64,000 nucleotides of DNA from Chrysomallon squamiferum (GCA_012295275.1 CM022678.1:9188775-9252774), one strand, 5' to 3'; counted from the first letter of the stretch, positions 48,029-59,846 are shown. Numbers and translations: made by a program. The notes: a model not told the origin generated them from the sequence alone.

Positions 48029-48190
48029 TTCATTCCTGTACATCGAAGAGAACTGCCATGACGTAGGATTTCATTCCAGTACATCGAAGAGAACTGCCAT
48101 GAGTAGGATTTCATTCCAGTACATCCAAGAGAACCGACATGACATAGGATTTCATTCCAGTACATCGAAGATAACCGCCATGAGTAGTAT
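48029..48190. repeat. 40-41-bp minisatellite, 4 copies
   Basis: The unit starts TTCATTCCAGTACATCGAAG and ends with ATGACGTAGGAT or ATGAGTAGGAT. Four copies, the fourth followed by a truncated TTCATTCC. It lies about 100 bp upstream of the MULE fragment. The minus-strand open frame (SMYWNEIL repeats) is a by-product. Confidence 0.93.
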
Positions 48191-48299
48191 TTCATTCCGC
48201 TCCTAGGACGTCAGATGTACACTGAGAGATCTGCTCACAACACTGCACGCTCTGTATTCCTCACCACACGACTCAGTCGTTTTTATTTCCCAGTACACT

Positions 48300-48664
48300 C
48301 AGAGTATTAGGCGTCTGTAGCCTAAAATAGGATTGGCTTCAGAATATACTGAAAACAGTGATGTACAAAAGGTGGCAAGTCGTGCTTCAGCCCTTCCGAT
48401 GATCCCGCTGGACAAAGTTGAGGATGTTTTGACACAGTTGCCGACAGCCCTCAAAACGAAAAGGTAACATTGCTGATAGACTACATCATTAACACCTGGA
48501 TGAAAGGGACGTGGACTCCAGAAATGTAGAAACACTCTGGCAATGACTGTCACCGAACAAATAACCACTTGGAAGGATGGCGCCATGAAATCAATCAACT
48601 CGCACAGAAGAGTCATCCGACCACATCGAGAACTTTAGCGACAATCAACGGAAATATTATTTAA
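48300..48664 (+). pseudogene. MULE (Mutator-like) transposase C-terminal fragment
   Basis: MULE transposases move DNA transposons by a DDE mechanism. The plus strand reads VQKVASRASALPMIPLDKVE then DVLTQLPTALKTKR. After a frame break it reads DYIINTWMKGTWTPEM, then TAG in place of a Trp codon. It then reads CHRTNNHLEGWRHEINQLAQ and KSHPTTSRTLATINGNII with a TAA at 48662. The RTNNHLEGWxHxxN segment followed by K/R-xHP is the typical C-terminal signature of MULE proteins in animals. The DDE core is not in the window. The last seven codons overlap the left half of a perfect inverted repeat. Confidence 0.72.
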
Positions 48665-48983
48665 AATAAATCACCTTCGTTTGCTTTTCTTTTTCATTTT
48701 TTCATCATTTCTTTCTTTATTTATTTACTATTTTGTTTGTTTACTTATTTATTTATTGTGTGTTTTGTTGTTCTCTCATGTATGCACTTCTCTTTGAATA
48801 TTTAATTTCTTGTACATTTTGTAACAATTGTAGTCTCCGTTATTGTCATTATTGTACGTTTTGCGTTCATAATGAATCGTGGAACTGAATTATGGAGACA
48901 ATTAATGTATTACTGAAATTTGAATAAAAATGTAGAAAGAAAGCAAACGAAGGTGATTTATTTTAAATAATATTTCCGTTGAT
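48644..48983. repeat. Perfect 44-bp inverted repeat enclosing 252 bp
   Basis: 48644-48687 (starting ATCAACGGAAATATTATT) and 48940-48983 (ending ATATTTCCGTTGAT) are exact reverse complements. Inside there is a second, imperfect inverted pair (AATTGTAGTCTCC at 48825 and GGAGACAATT at 48893). It could be a MITE-like unit or a fold-back of the 3' end of the MULE-derived element, since the left half includes the end of the transposase frame. No clear target-site duplication was found. Confidence 0.9.
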
Positions 48984-49139
48984 TTTTATATTGAATAGTT
49001 TGTTGTATTAACATACAGAGAGATAGACACACAGACATACGACATAAGGATAGGTTTATACCAGAGCGTTAAAACTTAGGTATATTGCTGTATATCATTT
49101 TAAAATTTTAATTTGTTTTATTTATTTGTAATACCAACA

Positions 49140-49288
49140 ACATAACCACTGAAACGAACTCTTACTGCTAACAAGTGCACTGCGGTACAGAAGTAGTTCG
49201 TTGTTATCTTTTGACTCACACAATGTCAACCAGGTAAAAGGGAATTTAATGAGTACCGGGACGTAGATAGATCCTAATTAGTATACAA
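49140..49288. repeat. Dispersed element segment related to 62565-62700
   Basis: CCAGGTAAAAGGGAATTTAATGAG, ACCGGGACGTAGATAGATCC and the tail with TTTTAG-ATCATTTATACAAG correspond in order to 62573-62690. It leads directly into the 86-bp minisatellite, whose unit appears to derive from this element. Confidence 0.6.
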
Positions 49289-49740
49289 GTTTTTCTACGT
49301 CCCAAAGATACAGCGTCAGATATATTAACAAGAAATCCCGCGATACAGAATTCATTTTAGCACCATTTATACAAGTTGTTCTACGTCCCAAAGATACAGT
49401 GACAGATATATTAACAAGAAATCCCGCGACGTAGAATTCATTTTAGCACCATTTATACAAGCTTTTCTACATCCCAAAGATACAGTGACAAATATATTAA
49501 CAAGAAATCCCGCGACGTAGAATTCATTTTAGCACCATTTATACAAGCTTTTCTACATCCCAAAGATACAGCGTCATATATATTAACAAGAAATCCCGCA
49601 ACGTAGAATTCATTTTAGCACCATTTATACAAGCTTTTCTACGTGTCAAAGATACAGTGACAGATAGATTAACAAGAAATCCCGCGACGTAGAATTCATT
49701 TTAGCACCATTTATACAAGTTTTTCTACGTCCAGGGCCAT
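49289..49740. repeat. 86-bp minisatellite, 5 full copies plus a partial
   Basis: Full copies run from 49289 to 49718, then a partial. Each unit contains TTCTACGTC near its start and GACGTAGAA about 45 bases later, a perfect 9-bp inverted pair, with AACAAGAAATCCCGCG between them. Copies differ by a few substitutions, several of them at CpG (CTACGT versus CTACAT). Confidence 0.95.
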
Positions 49741-51061
49741 ACAATGACAAATATATTAAGGTGGTATTTAATTGAGTTCTCTACAAATGATGTTACTTTT
49801 AATGTTACTAGCTGTTTTTATGAATACAGTGTGACTGATATGTAATAACGAATATTTTGTACAGAATACTATTACAGGGATGATTTTTACACGGCATAAT
49901 GGAAAACGAGTTTGGTAATTTACATGATATTTTAGATATTTAGATATTTAGGATTTCTTCGATAATACAGTTACGTAGATCTAATACTACGCTGTAAATT
50001 ACAATAAAAGGTGAAGAAGTAATATTAACCAAATATGTTTAAAAATTCAGCTGTTTCCAGACTAAAGTCCCTTGTCTTATTAACATAATGAGATTAAAGA
50101 CGAGGTTCTAGAATAAAAGTGAAAAAATGCTGGATTACGTTGATATAAATGTATTTGTGATTATACATTTCGGTTCCATAAACAAGAGATTCTCATGTAA
50201 TTAATGTGGATAACGGAATATCACATTAAACTTTTCGTCTATGTTTAATAACTCAAAAGTTTATTGAGTATTGTATATTTAAAAACAAAGATATTGTCCG
50301 TGAGGAATTATCATCATTTTAATCCATAGTGATTTTTTTAGCATGTTTTTCAAACTGAATCCAGTTTATTCTACAAACAATTTCTACTGACTGAAAAGAA
50401 AACAAAGTAAATTCCGTCTCTGAATTTCTTGTTATCTGTGTGAAAACCTAAAATGCTCATCACATTAAATACTGATAATTGTTTTTGAGGAGTTATTTTT
50501 TTTAATTTAATTTATTTATTATATTTATTCCTTTTATTTTTTTATACGACTTTTTAAAATTTGTTTAATTCATTAAATATTATTTTTTTATGATTCTAAT
50601 AATTTTATTATATTATTCCTTTACACTGAGATGGATTGTATAAACTGACTTGCATAAATTTGGTTATTGCTTTAATTCGAGGTGAATTTAGTGTATTTTT
50701 TAAATAAGTAAGAAAGTAAATAAATAAGTATATATATATATATATAAAGGAAGAGAAACTATGTTTATAAATTAATTTTTCAGTGTTTATTTGTTATTAT
50801 TCACGCAATGTTTATCGTTGGAAAACAAATGTATACATATTAAAATATCACCTATTTCTCCTCTGCTGCTAGTACATAAAATATGCAGGTCAAGTTAAGG
50901 GTAGAAACGTTCATGATAAAGTAAACTGATCTATTCATAATAAAACATTTAAATTGTATTCGATGATTTAGTCGTATAAACGGTTGTGATTTTTGTATGT
51001 GAGAATTATTATATATATATATATAGCTTGTTTAATTTGTAGTCTTGATTATTGTTGTTAC

Positions 51062-51062
<1 letters not shown>
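49741..51062. other. A/T-rich interval without gene
   Basis: (TA)n at 50730-50746 and 51010-51024. No exon recognised. Confidence 0.45.

Positions 51063-51095
<33 letters not shown>
51063..51095. repeat. (ATT)n microsatellite
   Basis: About 11 ATT units. Confidence 0.9.
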
Positions 51096-51157
51096 TATAT
51101 AATTAAACAGTGATTGACAACAAAATATCATATTAATAACGCGGGATTTTTGTAATA

Positions 51158-51540
51158 TCACGTTTTCTTTTTATAATCTCTAACATTGTTTACAAAACAT
51201 TTCTCTCGCAGTTCCTCTCTATATTTGTTAATATTAACAAGACACGTGTAATTATCATCATAATGTGTGGTGTAAGTAACAGAAAACTCACATTCATCTC
51301 TCGCTGACACGCCTTTTTTCAGCTCACTCAAAAACTGTTTATCAAAAAAAAAGAAGAGAATGTCGATAGGAAAGAAATCTGTATACAGGACCATGTTGCT
51401 GAGGCTGCGACTCTAACAAACAGAGCAGCTGGAATAAACTCAAACCCCATCTGTAGTATCCGTAAAACATTGCAGTCAGACTGAAATTTTAAGATAACCT
51501 GCAATGGCAAACAGCTGTCTATGATCTTCATCATGAGAAG
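51158..51540 (-). pseudogene. Degraded coding-like segment (unassigned)
   Basis: On the minus strand two overlapping open frames look protein-like. One reads GYYRWGLSLFQLLCLLES in a frame not starting with Met, then MVLYTDFFPIDILFFF. The next reads SELKKGVSARDECEFSVTYT and NINKYREELREKCFVN. They would join only by frame changes near 51340-51400. No family recognised; could be coincidence. Confidence 0.2.
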
Positions 51541-51605
51541 TAAAATTTTGGAACAACTGTTTTCATGTTGATATTATACTTTATCTAATTGTTTATAATT
51601 TGCAG

Positions 51606-51738
51606 TGGCCAAAGATATTACTTTGTAGAAGATTTAGAGGTGGAGAAACTTTTAACACTGTGGGAATGCCGTGTAGGGGAATACCATCTCAGTATTGCCG
51701 AATGCATGGAACATCACAAGTTCAATCCGTTTAAATAA
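51606..51738 (+). CDS. Isolated terminal exon, unknown protein (partial)
   Basis: A good acceptor (gtttataatttgcag) is followed by 132 open bases ending in TAA. It reads GQRYYFVEDLEVEKLLTLWE, then CRVGEYHLSIAECMEHHKFN and PFK. The composition is protein-like, not repeat-like. A second frame is also open through the block (WPKILLCRRFRGGETFN). Upstream exons were not found. It could be the last exon of a gene with large introns or a relic. Confidence 0.35.
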
Positions 51739-52103
51739 TTTGATTTGTAAAAATGTATTTATTTACTTATTTTATGTTTTTAAACATTATTTATTTATAG
51801 TTGTTTTTTCTGTTTGTATTGTTGTTTTTTTTCTTTTTTTTCTCATTTACAATATAATCATTGTTTAACAAAAATATTGTATATTTGTAAATATTTTCAA
51901 AAAAAAAAATAATGTTCATATGGCTTGAAAAAAAAAAAAGAAGATAAAAAAGAAGAACACATTTCTAATCACTTGTAAATAAAATAAAATTGTTGTTGTT
52001 TTTCCTATCTTTTTATTTGTTTTAAATTATCACAGTTTAGGTGTGGTTAGAACAGGAAATTATGTCAGAGAAAAATTAAAAGAATTGATACAGCTCTGCT
52101 CAC

Positions 52104-53100
52104 TATTATGATAATTATCATTTACAGGCTACTCACTATTATTATAATTATCATTTACAGGCTACTTACTTTTATTATAATTATCATCTACAGGCTACGT
52201 ACTATTATTATAATTATCATCTACAGGCTACTCACTATTATTATAATTATCATTTACAGGCTACTTACTATTATTATAATTATCATCTACAGGCTACGTA
52301 CTATTATTATAATTATCATTTACAGGCTACTTACTATTATTATAATTATCATTTACAGGCTACTTACTATTATTGTAATTATCATTTACAGGCTACTTAC
52401 TATTATTATAATTATCATTTACAGGCTACTTACTATTATTATAATTATCATCTACAGGCTACTTACTATTATTATAATTATCATCTACAGGCTACTTACT
52501 ATTATTGTAATTATCATCTACAGGCTACGTACTATTATTATAATTATCATTTACAGGCTACTTACTATTATTATAATTATCATTTACAGGCTACTTACTA
52601 TTATTGTAATTATCATCTACAGGCTACGTACTATTATTATAATTATCATTTACAGGCTACTTACTATTATTGTAATTATCATCTACAGGCTACGTACTAT
52701 TATTATAATTATCATTTACAGGCTACTTACTATTATTATAATTATCATCTACAGGCTACTTACTATTATTATAATTATCATTTACAGGCTACTTACTATT
52801 ATTATAATTATCATTTACAGGCTACTTACTATTATTATAATTATCATTTACAGGCTACTCACTATTATTATAATTATCATTTACAGGCTACTTACTATTA
52901 TTGTAATTATCATCTACAGGCTACTCACTATTTTTGTAATTATCAGCTATTACTTACTATTATTTTAACTATCATCTACAGACTACTCCCTATTATTATA
53001 ATTATCATCTACAGACTACTCCCTATTATTATAATTATCATCTACAGACTACTCACTATTATTGTAATTATCATCTACTAACTATCACTTTTATTATAAT
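52104..53100. repeat. 33-bp minisatellite, about 30 copies
   Basis: The unit is TATTATTATAATTATCATTT followed by ACAGGCTACTTAC. Variants: CTTACT, CGTACT or CTCACT at one site, TTT or TCT before ACAG, and ATAATT or GTAATT. They are arranged in mixed order, suggesting repeated unequal exchange. The unit is a multiple of three and stop-free, giving a 286-codon artefactual frame of IIIIIIYRLLT. Each unit holds a splice-acceptor-like ATTTACAG|G. Confidence 0.96.
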
Positions 53101-54780
53101 TATCTGTTAACACACACTGGATAAATAACTGCTTCCTATATTCAGGTTTGTAAAAAACTGCCATTTTGCAGATTATATACTTTAAAATATTTTCGTTGAA
53201 AAATATAAAAATAATTAAGAAATAATTTAAGTAAATAAATAAATTAAATTAAATTTAAAGTGTCTGATTATTTGTCATGCTTCTGCAAGGCATGTGCATA
53301 TCTGCATATAAAAACAATCATATACATGTTTTGTATTTTGTGTAAACACATCAGAACCTTAACACTATAAAGATTTTAATAACTAACCTGACTATCAAGA
53401 CCACTCTGTATTACAAACAAAACCTTATATAATCAGCAATATGTTAGTAACCACAGTATTGAAAACACTGTGATACATCATGCTACTCAGTGATAAATAA
53501 TAATGACATTTCTTACATACAGTCTCAAAATAAAGCTGTGAATCAGTGTGTATGTACTTGTGTAAGTCTGTATGAATGTGTATTTGTGTATTTGAGTTTG
53601 TATGTATTTTTATATGTATGTTGTATATGCATGTGTTTCTTTGTGTGTTTCTATTATGTGTATTTGAGCATGAATATATTTGTGCAAGTCTGTATCTGCA
53701 TGTATCGGTGTGTTTATGTATGTATTTCTGCATGTTTGCATGTAATTGTATCTGTTTATGTTTAAGAATGTATGTATGTTTGTATGTATGTATGGATATC
53801 TGTATTATGCGTGTACGAGTGTGAATGTATTTGTGTCTGTGTGTTTGTATTTTGTGTGTGTTTTATTAGTGAATTTGTTTTTTAGTAAAATTATCAAGTG
53901 ATCATGAATATGTTTCTGAATGTGTAGGATATTTTTGAATGTTTGTATGTGTATATATGTATACGTATGGATTATATATACTTATATCTAAGTATATGCG
54001 TATGAATACATGTGTTTATATTACTGTGTGTGTGGGTGTAAGTTTGGACGTAATCAATGCCAAACAAATTATTTGTTCAGAAAACATTATCTGAACACCA
54101 AAAACAACAAAAACAAATCTGATAATAAAGACAATGTATCTAGAACTACTGTTTTATGTTGTTTTTTACCTGCTGAAATTAAATAGCAACAGAAATTGAA
54201 TAAAATACCTCTTTATATTTAATTATTTTAACTTTATAAAAATAATTAGTTACTAATTTAAAATCAAACTCTCACATTAAAATAGAAAAATAAACATATT
54301 CCATAAACATACACAATTAAAAAAACCTGATAATTCATCATAAACTAACACAAATACATATGCGCATACACATGCACACATATGCATTCCTATAAAAAAA
54401 TCCATAAAACACACACTCACACAGGAACTCTGACTCACACAGATATAAACACACACACACCATACATATACAGACACAGTCACACACACCATACATATAC
54501 AGACACAGTCACACACACAAACATACAAACTTAATACAAAGACATATATCATGCACCATAAAAACTCACTTTTACACACCATACATATACAGACACAGTC
54601 ACACACACATACAAACTTAATACAAAGACATATATCATAAAAACTCACTCTTACACATCATACAAAGATAATTATGTAGAAACAAAATGACACTCAGCGC
54701 TATAAACAGATAAGAAGTATATAAAAATATCACTTGTTTGTAGGTAAAAAGATGATGGAGGATGTTCTGGTGATAGAAGT
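53101..54780. other. Interval with TG-rich and CA-rich low-complexity stretches, no gene
   Basis: 53540-53870 and 53940-54040 are TG/TATG-rich. 54360-54660 is CA-rich with three copies of ACCATACATATACAGACACA (54459, 54489, 54578). Open frames (Cys/Val- or His/Thr-rich) are artefacts. Confidence 0.6.
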
Positions 54781-54787
54781 AGAAAAC

Positions 54788-55014
54788 AGCAGTAACACAG
54801 TCAGTGAAAACACAGTTCAGTCAGAAACTAGCTTAAAGAGAACACCAGTAACACAGTCAGTGAAAACACAGTTCAGTCAGAAACCAGCTTAAAGAGAACA
54901 CCAGTAACACAGTCAGTGAAAACACAGTTCAGTCAGAAACCAGCTTAAAGAGAACACCAGTAACACAGTCAGTGAAAACACAGTTCAGTCAGAAACTAGC
55001 TTAAAGAGAACAGC
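54788..55014. repeat. 56-bp minisatellite, 4 copies
   Basis: The unit starts CAGTAACACAGTCAGTGAAA, continues through ACACAGTTCAGTCAGAAAC and ends AGCTTAAAGAGAACAC. Copies are nearly identical (CTAGCTT or CCAGCTT). 56 is not a multiple of three, so the frame is not kept. Confidence 0.95.
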
Positions 55015-57470
55015 AGCATAAAGTGGTGATGAAACAACTACAGCAACAACAGCAGATGTGAAGAAAACAGAATCAAGCACATTTCTGAAAATAAGAGAGA
55101 AGACAAAAGTAAACCTTTGAAAAATAAATAATAATAATAATTATTATTATTATTATGATAATATTAATAAAAATAATATAATAAGAATAAATAACAACAA
55201 TAATAAAGAAATAAAGTTATCTATAACTTGTCTACTAATGTATTTCTTAATCTTAGACTTTCTGTTTTTGTAATATTGTTATGTTTTAATTTCAATGTGG
55301 GTTTTAATGCCTAGAAAAGGTGACAACAAAAAGTAATTAAGGTGTCAGCTATTTTCATCTAAAATATATTTTGGTACTTTATTAAGTTAGAATTTAAACT
55401 GTTTTCACTAAAACAGTAATATCCATTTCAAGATGTTGAATTTTGATTTTGTCATCTTTCTCAAAGAAATGTAAAAATTACATGTCTGATCAAAGGATAT
55501 TGCTACTTTCATGTAAAATTTATCTGCATACTTTATCAGTTTGAAATAAGTCTTATGAAATCAAACAAAGTTTTTGAGAAAGTTAATTTATTTCTGTACA
55601 ACTAATATTTGTTAATTGTTTATATATTTTAAAACAAATATGAGATTCAATGCATTACAAATAAACTCATTAGTTCATGATATTTGTCTTTAATTTATAG
55701 CATCTGTGCTATCTCAATCCAGCCCTGGCTGTAAACCAAATAATACAGATCTTTACAATACATACTGTTTTTAGTCACCATGGCAACATATATATTTCAT
55801 TTACAGGTTGTTATGGCTATTTGTTATGTATTTTAAATAAAACTCTGTTTTCAGGGAATGTGGGTAGACTGGAGGCTGTACAAGGAAATGTGTGTCAGAC
55901 TTACCCATTTTTATTTTACTTTTTATTTTAGTTTTTATTTCAGTTTTTTTAAATTTGAAATATGTACCCAAGTAATCAGTGTAATAAAGTAAAAATATTC
56001 AATTAATACATTTTTTAAAATATGACATTATAACTGACTTTGTACATTCTTTATATTAAGATTTGTTGTTGTTGTCATTTTTTGCTTTTATTAAAAAGAA
56101 ATATCTCAACACTGTATTAAATATTATAAAAAATAAAAAATAAATTTATTTCCCTTTTTATTGTTGTTATTTTATATATTTTTAAAATTATATCAAATAT
56201 TATTAATATTTTTTATTGTTTGTTTTTTTATTAGAAAGAAACATTGAAATACTAATTTATTATTTTTATATTAAGAGAGTTTTATTTCTCCTTTCATCAT
56301 TGTTGTTAGTACACGATGGTTTGAGGATCGCATTAAATAATAATTAGAAAAGCTTTATTTATCTATTTATTGTTGTTGTTGTGTATATTTTTAGAATTAT
56401 CTTAAATTATTATTTAAATAGTTTTAATTTTTATTGTTGTTGTTTTTGTAGTTATTACTATATCAGATTTTAGAATTATATTAAATATTAAAATAGTTTT
56501 ATTTATATTTTTATTGTTTTGTTTTTTTTAGGTTACTACTTGATTAGATTTTAGAATAATTTATACACACACACACACACATATATACTATCTATGTATC
56601 TATCTTATTCCTCTACTCAATATTCTGATCCATCAGTAACCATCCATGTATGATCAATGCATCCCACTAATTACCTACACATCAATGTCTGTATAACTAC
56701 CTTACATATCTGTTTTTCTGTATGTCTTTCCATCTATAAACACACTTAAATATATGTCTAGAACTGAAAAAATAGAATAAAACATTCTTACACATGCGTA
56801 TATGTTACAGTCAATATGTCAAACTAGTCATTTAGCCTAACACCCAAAACCATCAGAAATTAGGCCAAATGGCTGGATATTCCATGGTGTTGACATACTG
56901 CCTGATAGTAATTCAGACAATCAGTCAAGCAGGTTTAATGCTTTGAAACATCATTAGTGGGTTATTCACTTCTTTATTATTCTAAGCTTTACAGCTTATT
57001 GATATACAATGTCAATAATCAGAAGAAAAAGAAAAGAAGAATTTTGTTTTACAAATAGCAATAATATGATAAAAAAAGAAAAATCCTTTGGAGAATATTA
57101 ATAGCACATAAATTATGTCTAACAAATCAAAACTTTTCTACACTGAAATGCTTTAAATAAATATTTTCCCAAATTACGTTATTCTCAATCTCATCTTCAG
57201 TTTTACCACTGTTATACATAATAGACATATTCTTTCTCCCAGTCTTATTTACAGTCTTCTTCAGAGCATATGTTGCTTCACAGTGCTTTCTTACATCTGT
57301 TCATTGTAGGGATTGGTGGCTGAGTTATTTTTACATCAAAGACCAGTTATATGGTAGGGATTAGAGATACTGTTATTGTTACATCAAAGACACAAGGAAC
57401 TGGGTGTAGGCATCAAGTTTTTTTCAATTCAGGAAGAACTTGAGCTACACCAAGCAACCATCCACTTTAG
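55015..57470. other. A/T-rich interval without gene
   Basis: AAT/ATT inverted pair at 55128-55155. Repeated TTTATTGTTGTTGTT-like phrases at 56158, 56366 and 56428. A CA run at 56570-56582. 57300-57400 has a near-duplicate of about 55 bp (GGGATTxGTGGxTGAGTTATT type). No exon seen. Confidence 0.45.
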
Positions 57471-57479
57471 CAACTGTCT

Positions 57480-57735
57480 TACATGACCAGTTGCCACGAA
57501 CTCCAATCTTGACAAGCTGCCACCAAACTCCAATCCTGACCAGCTGCCACGAACTCCAATCTTGACCAGCTGCCTCCAAACTCCAATCTTGACCAGCTGC
57601 CACTAACTCCAATCTTGACCAGTTGCCACCAAACTCTAATCTTGACCAGCTGCCACCAAACTCCAATCTTGACCAGTTGCCAACCAAAACCAGTCTTGAC
57701 CAGCTGCCACCGAACTCGGAACCTGACCAGCTGCT
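57480..57735. repeat. 27-bp minisatellite, about 9 copies
   Basis: The unit is CTTGACCAGCTGCCACCAAACTCCAAT with GTT/GCT and ACC/ACG/ACT variants. It is a multiple of three and stop-free on both strands, giving Ser/Trp/Gly-rich or TSCHQTLIL-type frames. GC content is much higher than its surroundings. CAGCTG in each unit is an E-box core by chance or design. Confidence 0.94.
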
Positions 57736-58580
57736 GCTCAATGCCAGGAGCCAGTTTGATGTGTGTTCCCAGAGACTGCTATTGTCTCATGATGTCTCTT
57801 AGAGCAGGGCTGTCAAAGGAGTCCACCGCAGGAGGACAAGAGTTTGTGAAATGCAACTGTGAAGTGAAAAAAAGGTGTCAAACAAAATGTTTCAAGAACA
57901 TTTTTTTTTGTGCAATTCAAGATATTACTCAAGTTTGAACTGCTGTATTAAATAGAACACTACTTGTCATTTGTTTCAACATAAATGTTTTCATAAAATT
58001 GGAAATCATTCTTTTTCATTCAGTCATTTTGCCTAATGACTAAAGGTCTATTTCATTCATTTGGCCTAATTCCTATATATTTTACTCATTAGGACAAAAC
58101 CCTGATTGTCTTGGGTGGTATGTAAACATTTCAGCCATTAGGGCAAGTGACTAGTTTGACATATTGTCTGTAACATATATACATTAAATTCACAGCCACT
58201 CTTCAAAAAACTCACACGGACATTTCCCTTCACAAACACACACACACATTTCCCTTCACTTACACAAAACATACTCATTCTCTCTGTAAACAAAACATAT
58301 ACTCAACTTACACACCTATATACAACACATATTTCTGTGTTATAATACATAAATGTGCCAACCTAAAAGTTTTTCTATTTTTATTTTATCTATCTGCTCA
58401 CATTCTGATCCATAAAAATAACCATCACTGAATCATCTGTCCATCTCCCTGGCTACCTCCTTACATAACTATCTTACAACCTCTGTCTTTCTGTATGTCT
58501 GTCCATTTATAGCACAAGCACACTCTCATTCATACACATTCTAGCACATTAAACACATGAACCTGCTCTTCCATATAGAT
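57736..58580. other. Interval without gene
   Basis: A short non-repetitive stretch follows the 27-bp array, then A/T-rich DNA with a CA run near 58240. Phrases like TCATTTGGCCTAAT recur (56830, 58025, 58055, 58090) in alternating orientation, too short to classify. Confidence 0.4.
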
Positions 58581-58589
58581 GTGGTTACC

Positions 58590-59275
58590 ACTTATCTACC
58601 TATCCACCACTCTGCATCTCTCTTTGTATCTATATATCAACTGTTGAACAACTATTTACACACATACCTACCTGTCTACCTACCACCACTCTGTATCTCT
58701 CTTTGTATCTATATATCAAACTGCTGAGTACCTATCTACACACACACCTACCTGTCTACCTATCCACCACTCTGTATCTCTTTGTATCTATATATCAAAC
58801 TGCTGAGTACCTATCTACACACACACCTACCTGTCTACCTACCACCACTCTGTATCTCTCTTTGTATCTATATATCAACCTGTTGAACAACTATTTACAC
58901 ACAAACCTACCTGTCTACCTATCTACACACACACCTAACCTGTCTACCTATCTACATCAAACTACCTGTTGAGTACCTACCTACTACACCTACCACTCAC
59001 ACATATCTACTATCACCATCCACCACTCTTTCTCTTTTGTATCTATATATCAACCTGTTGAATAACTATTTACACACACATCTACCTATCTACCTATCAC
59101 CACTCTGCATCTCTCTTTGTATCTATATATCAACCTGTTGAACAACTATTTACACACAAACCTACCTGTCTACCTATCACCACTCTGTATCTCTCTTTGT
59201 ATCTATATATCAACTGTTGAGTAACTATCTATACACACACCTACCTGTCTACCTATCTGCTTGTTCTATCTTAGC
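58590..59275. repeat. Long-unit minisatellite (about 80-110 bp), 6-7 copies
   Basis: The unit includes CCACTCTGTATCTCTCTTTG, TATCTATATATCAA, CTGTTGAACAACTATTTACA, and CACACACCTACCTGTCTACC. Copies vary in length and in CTGAGTACC versus TGAACAACT. The 89-codon open frame at 58703-58972 is made of this repeat. Confidence 0.88.
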
Positions 59276-59840
59276 TAGTTTTTGTTTATTTTATCTTCTC
59301 CATGCAAGAATATTCCAATCCATCAGTAATCATCCATCAATCATCTGCCCAACTCCCTGCCTACCTACACATCTACACACCTAATTACAACTGTATTTCT
59401 GTCTGTCCATCTACAAACACACTCTGTCTATAAAACTTTATTTAGTTTCTCTCTCACTGTCCAAATTAGTTGTTATTATCACTGTACCTTCTCTTTTTGT
59501 CTGTGTATCTTCCTCTCTATCTCTTTATCTAGGGTCTGTATTCTGTCTGTCTGTCTGTGTGTATTTTATTATTCCTTTTTCTTACCACCTGCCTAACTAT
59601 GACTACTGATCAACCTTCTGACTCTGTTTTTCATGCAGTCTGTATAATCAGTGTATCAATCCATCATCTGTCTTTCTATCCATCTGTGCATCTGTTACTG
59701 GATACTTTTTTAATTTATTTTTAAAGTTAAAAACCCTTATATTTTCAATATACAATGAGCTTCTTTTTAAAGTACCTCTCACATTTAATTATCTGGTATA
59801 CATTTATACCTTCACCCTAATACATTTATTTAAAAAGGAC
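59276..59840. other. Interval without gene
   Basis: TCTG/TCTA-rich low-complexity sequence, no exon. Confidence 0.45.
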
Positions 59841-59846
59841 ACTTAC

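Noticed and set aside
47923-48195. 90-codon minus-strand open frame with SMYWNEIL repeats
   Set aside because: Created by the 40-41-bp minisatellite; the transposase evidence is on the plus strand downstream.
48299-48616. 105-codon minus-strand open frame
   Set aside because: Shadow of the MULE-type coding sequence, which is recognised on the plus strand.
49289-49740. Possible CRISPR-like array
   Set aside because: The whole 86-bp unit is repeated; the parts between the inverted 9-mers are not unique spacers.
52108-52968. 286-codon open frame
   Set aside because: It is the 33-bp minisatellite read in a stop-free phase (IIIIIIYRLLT repeats); no start context, no family, no non-repeat part.
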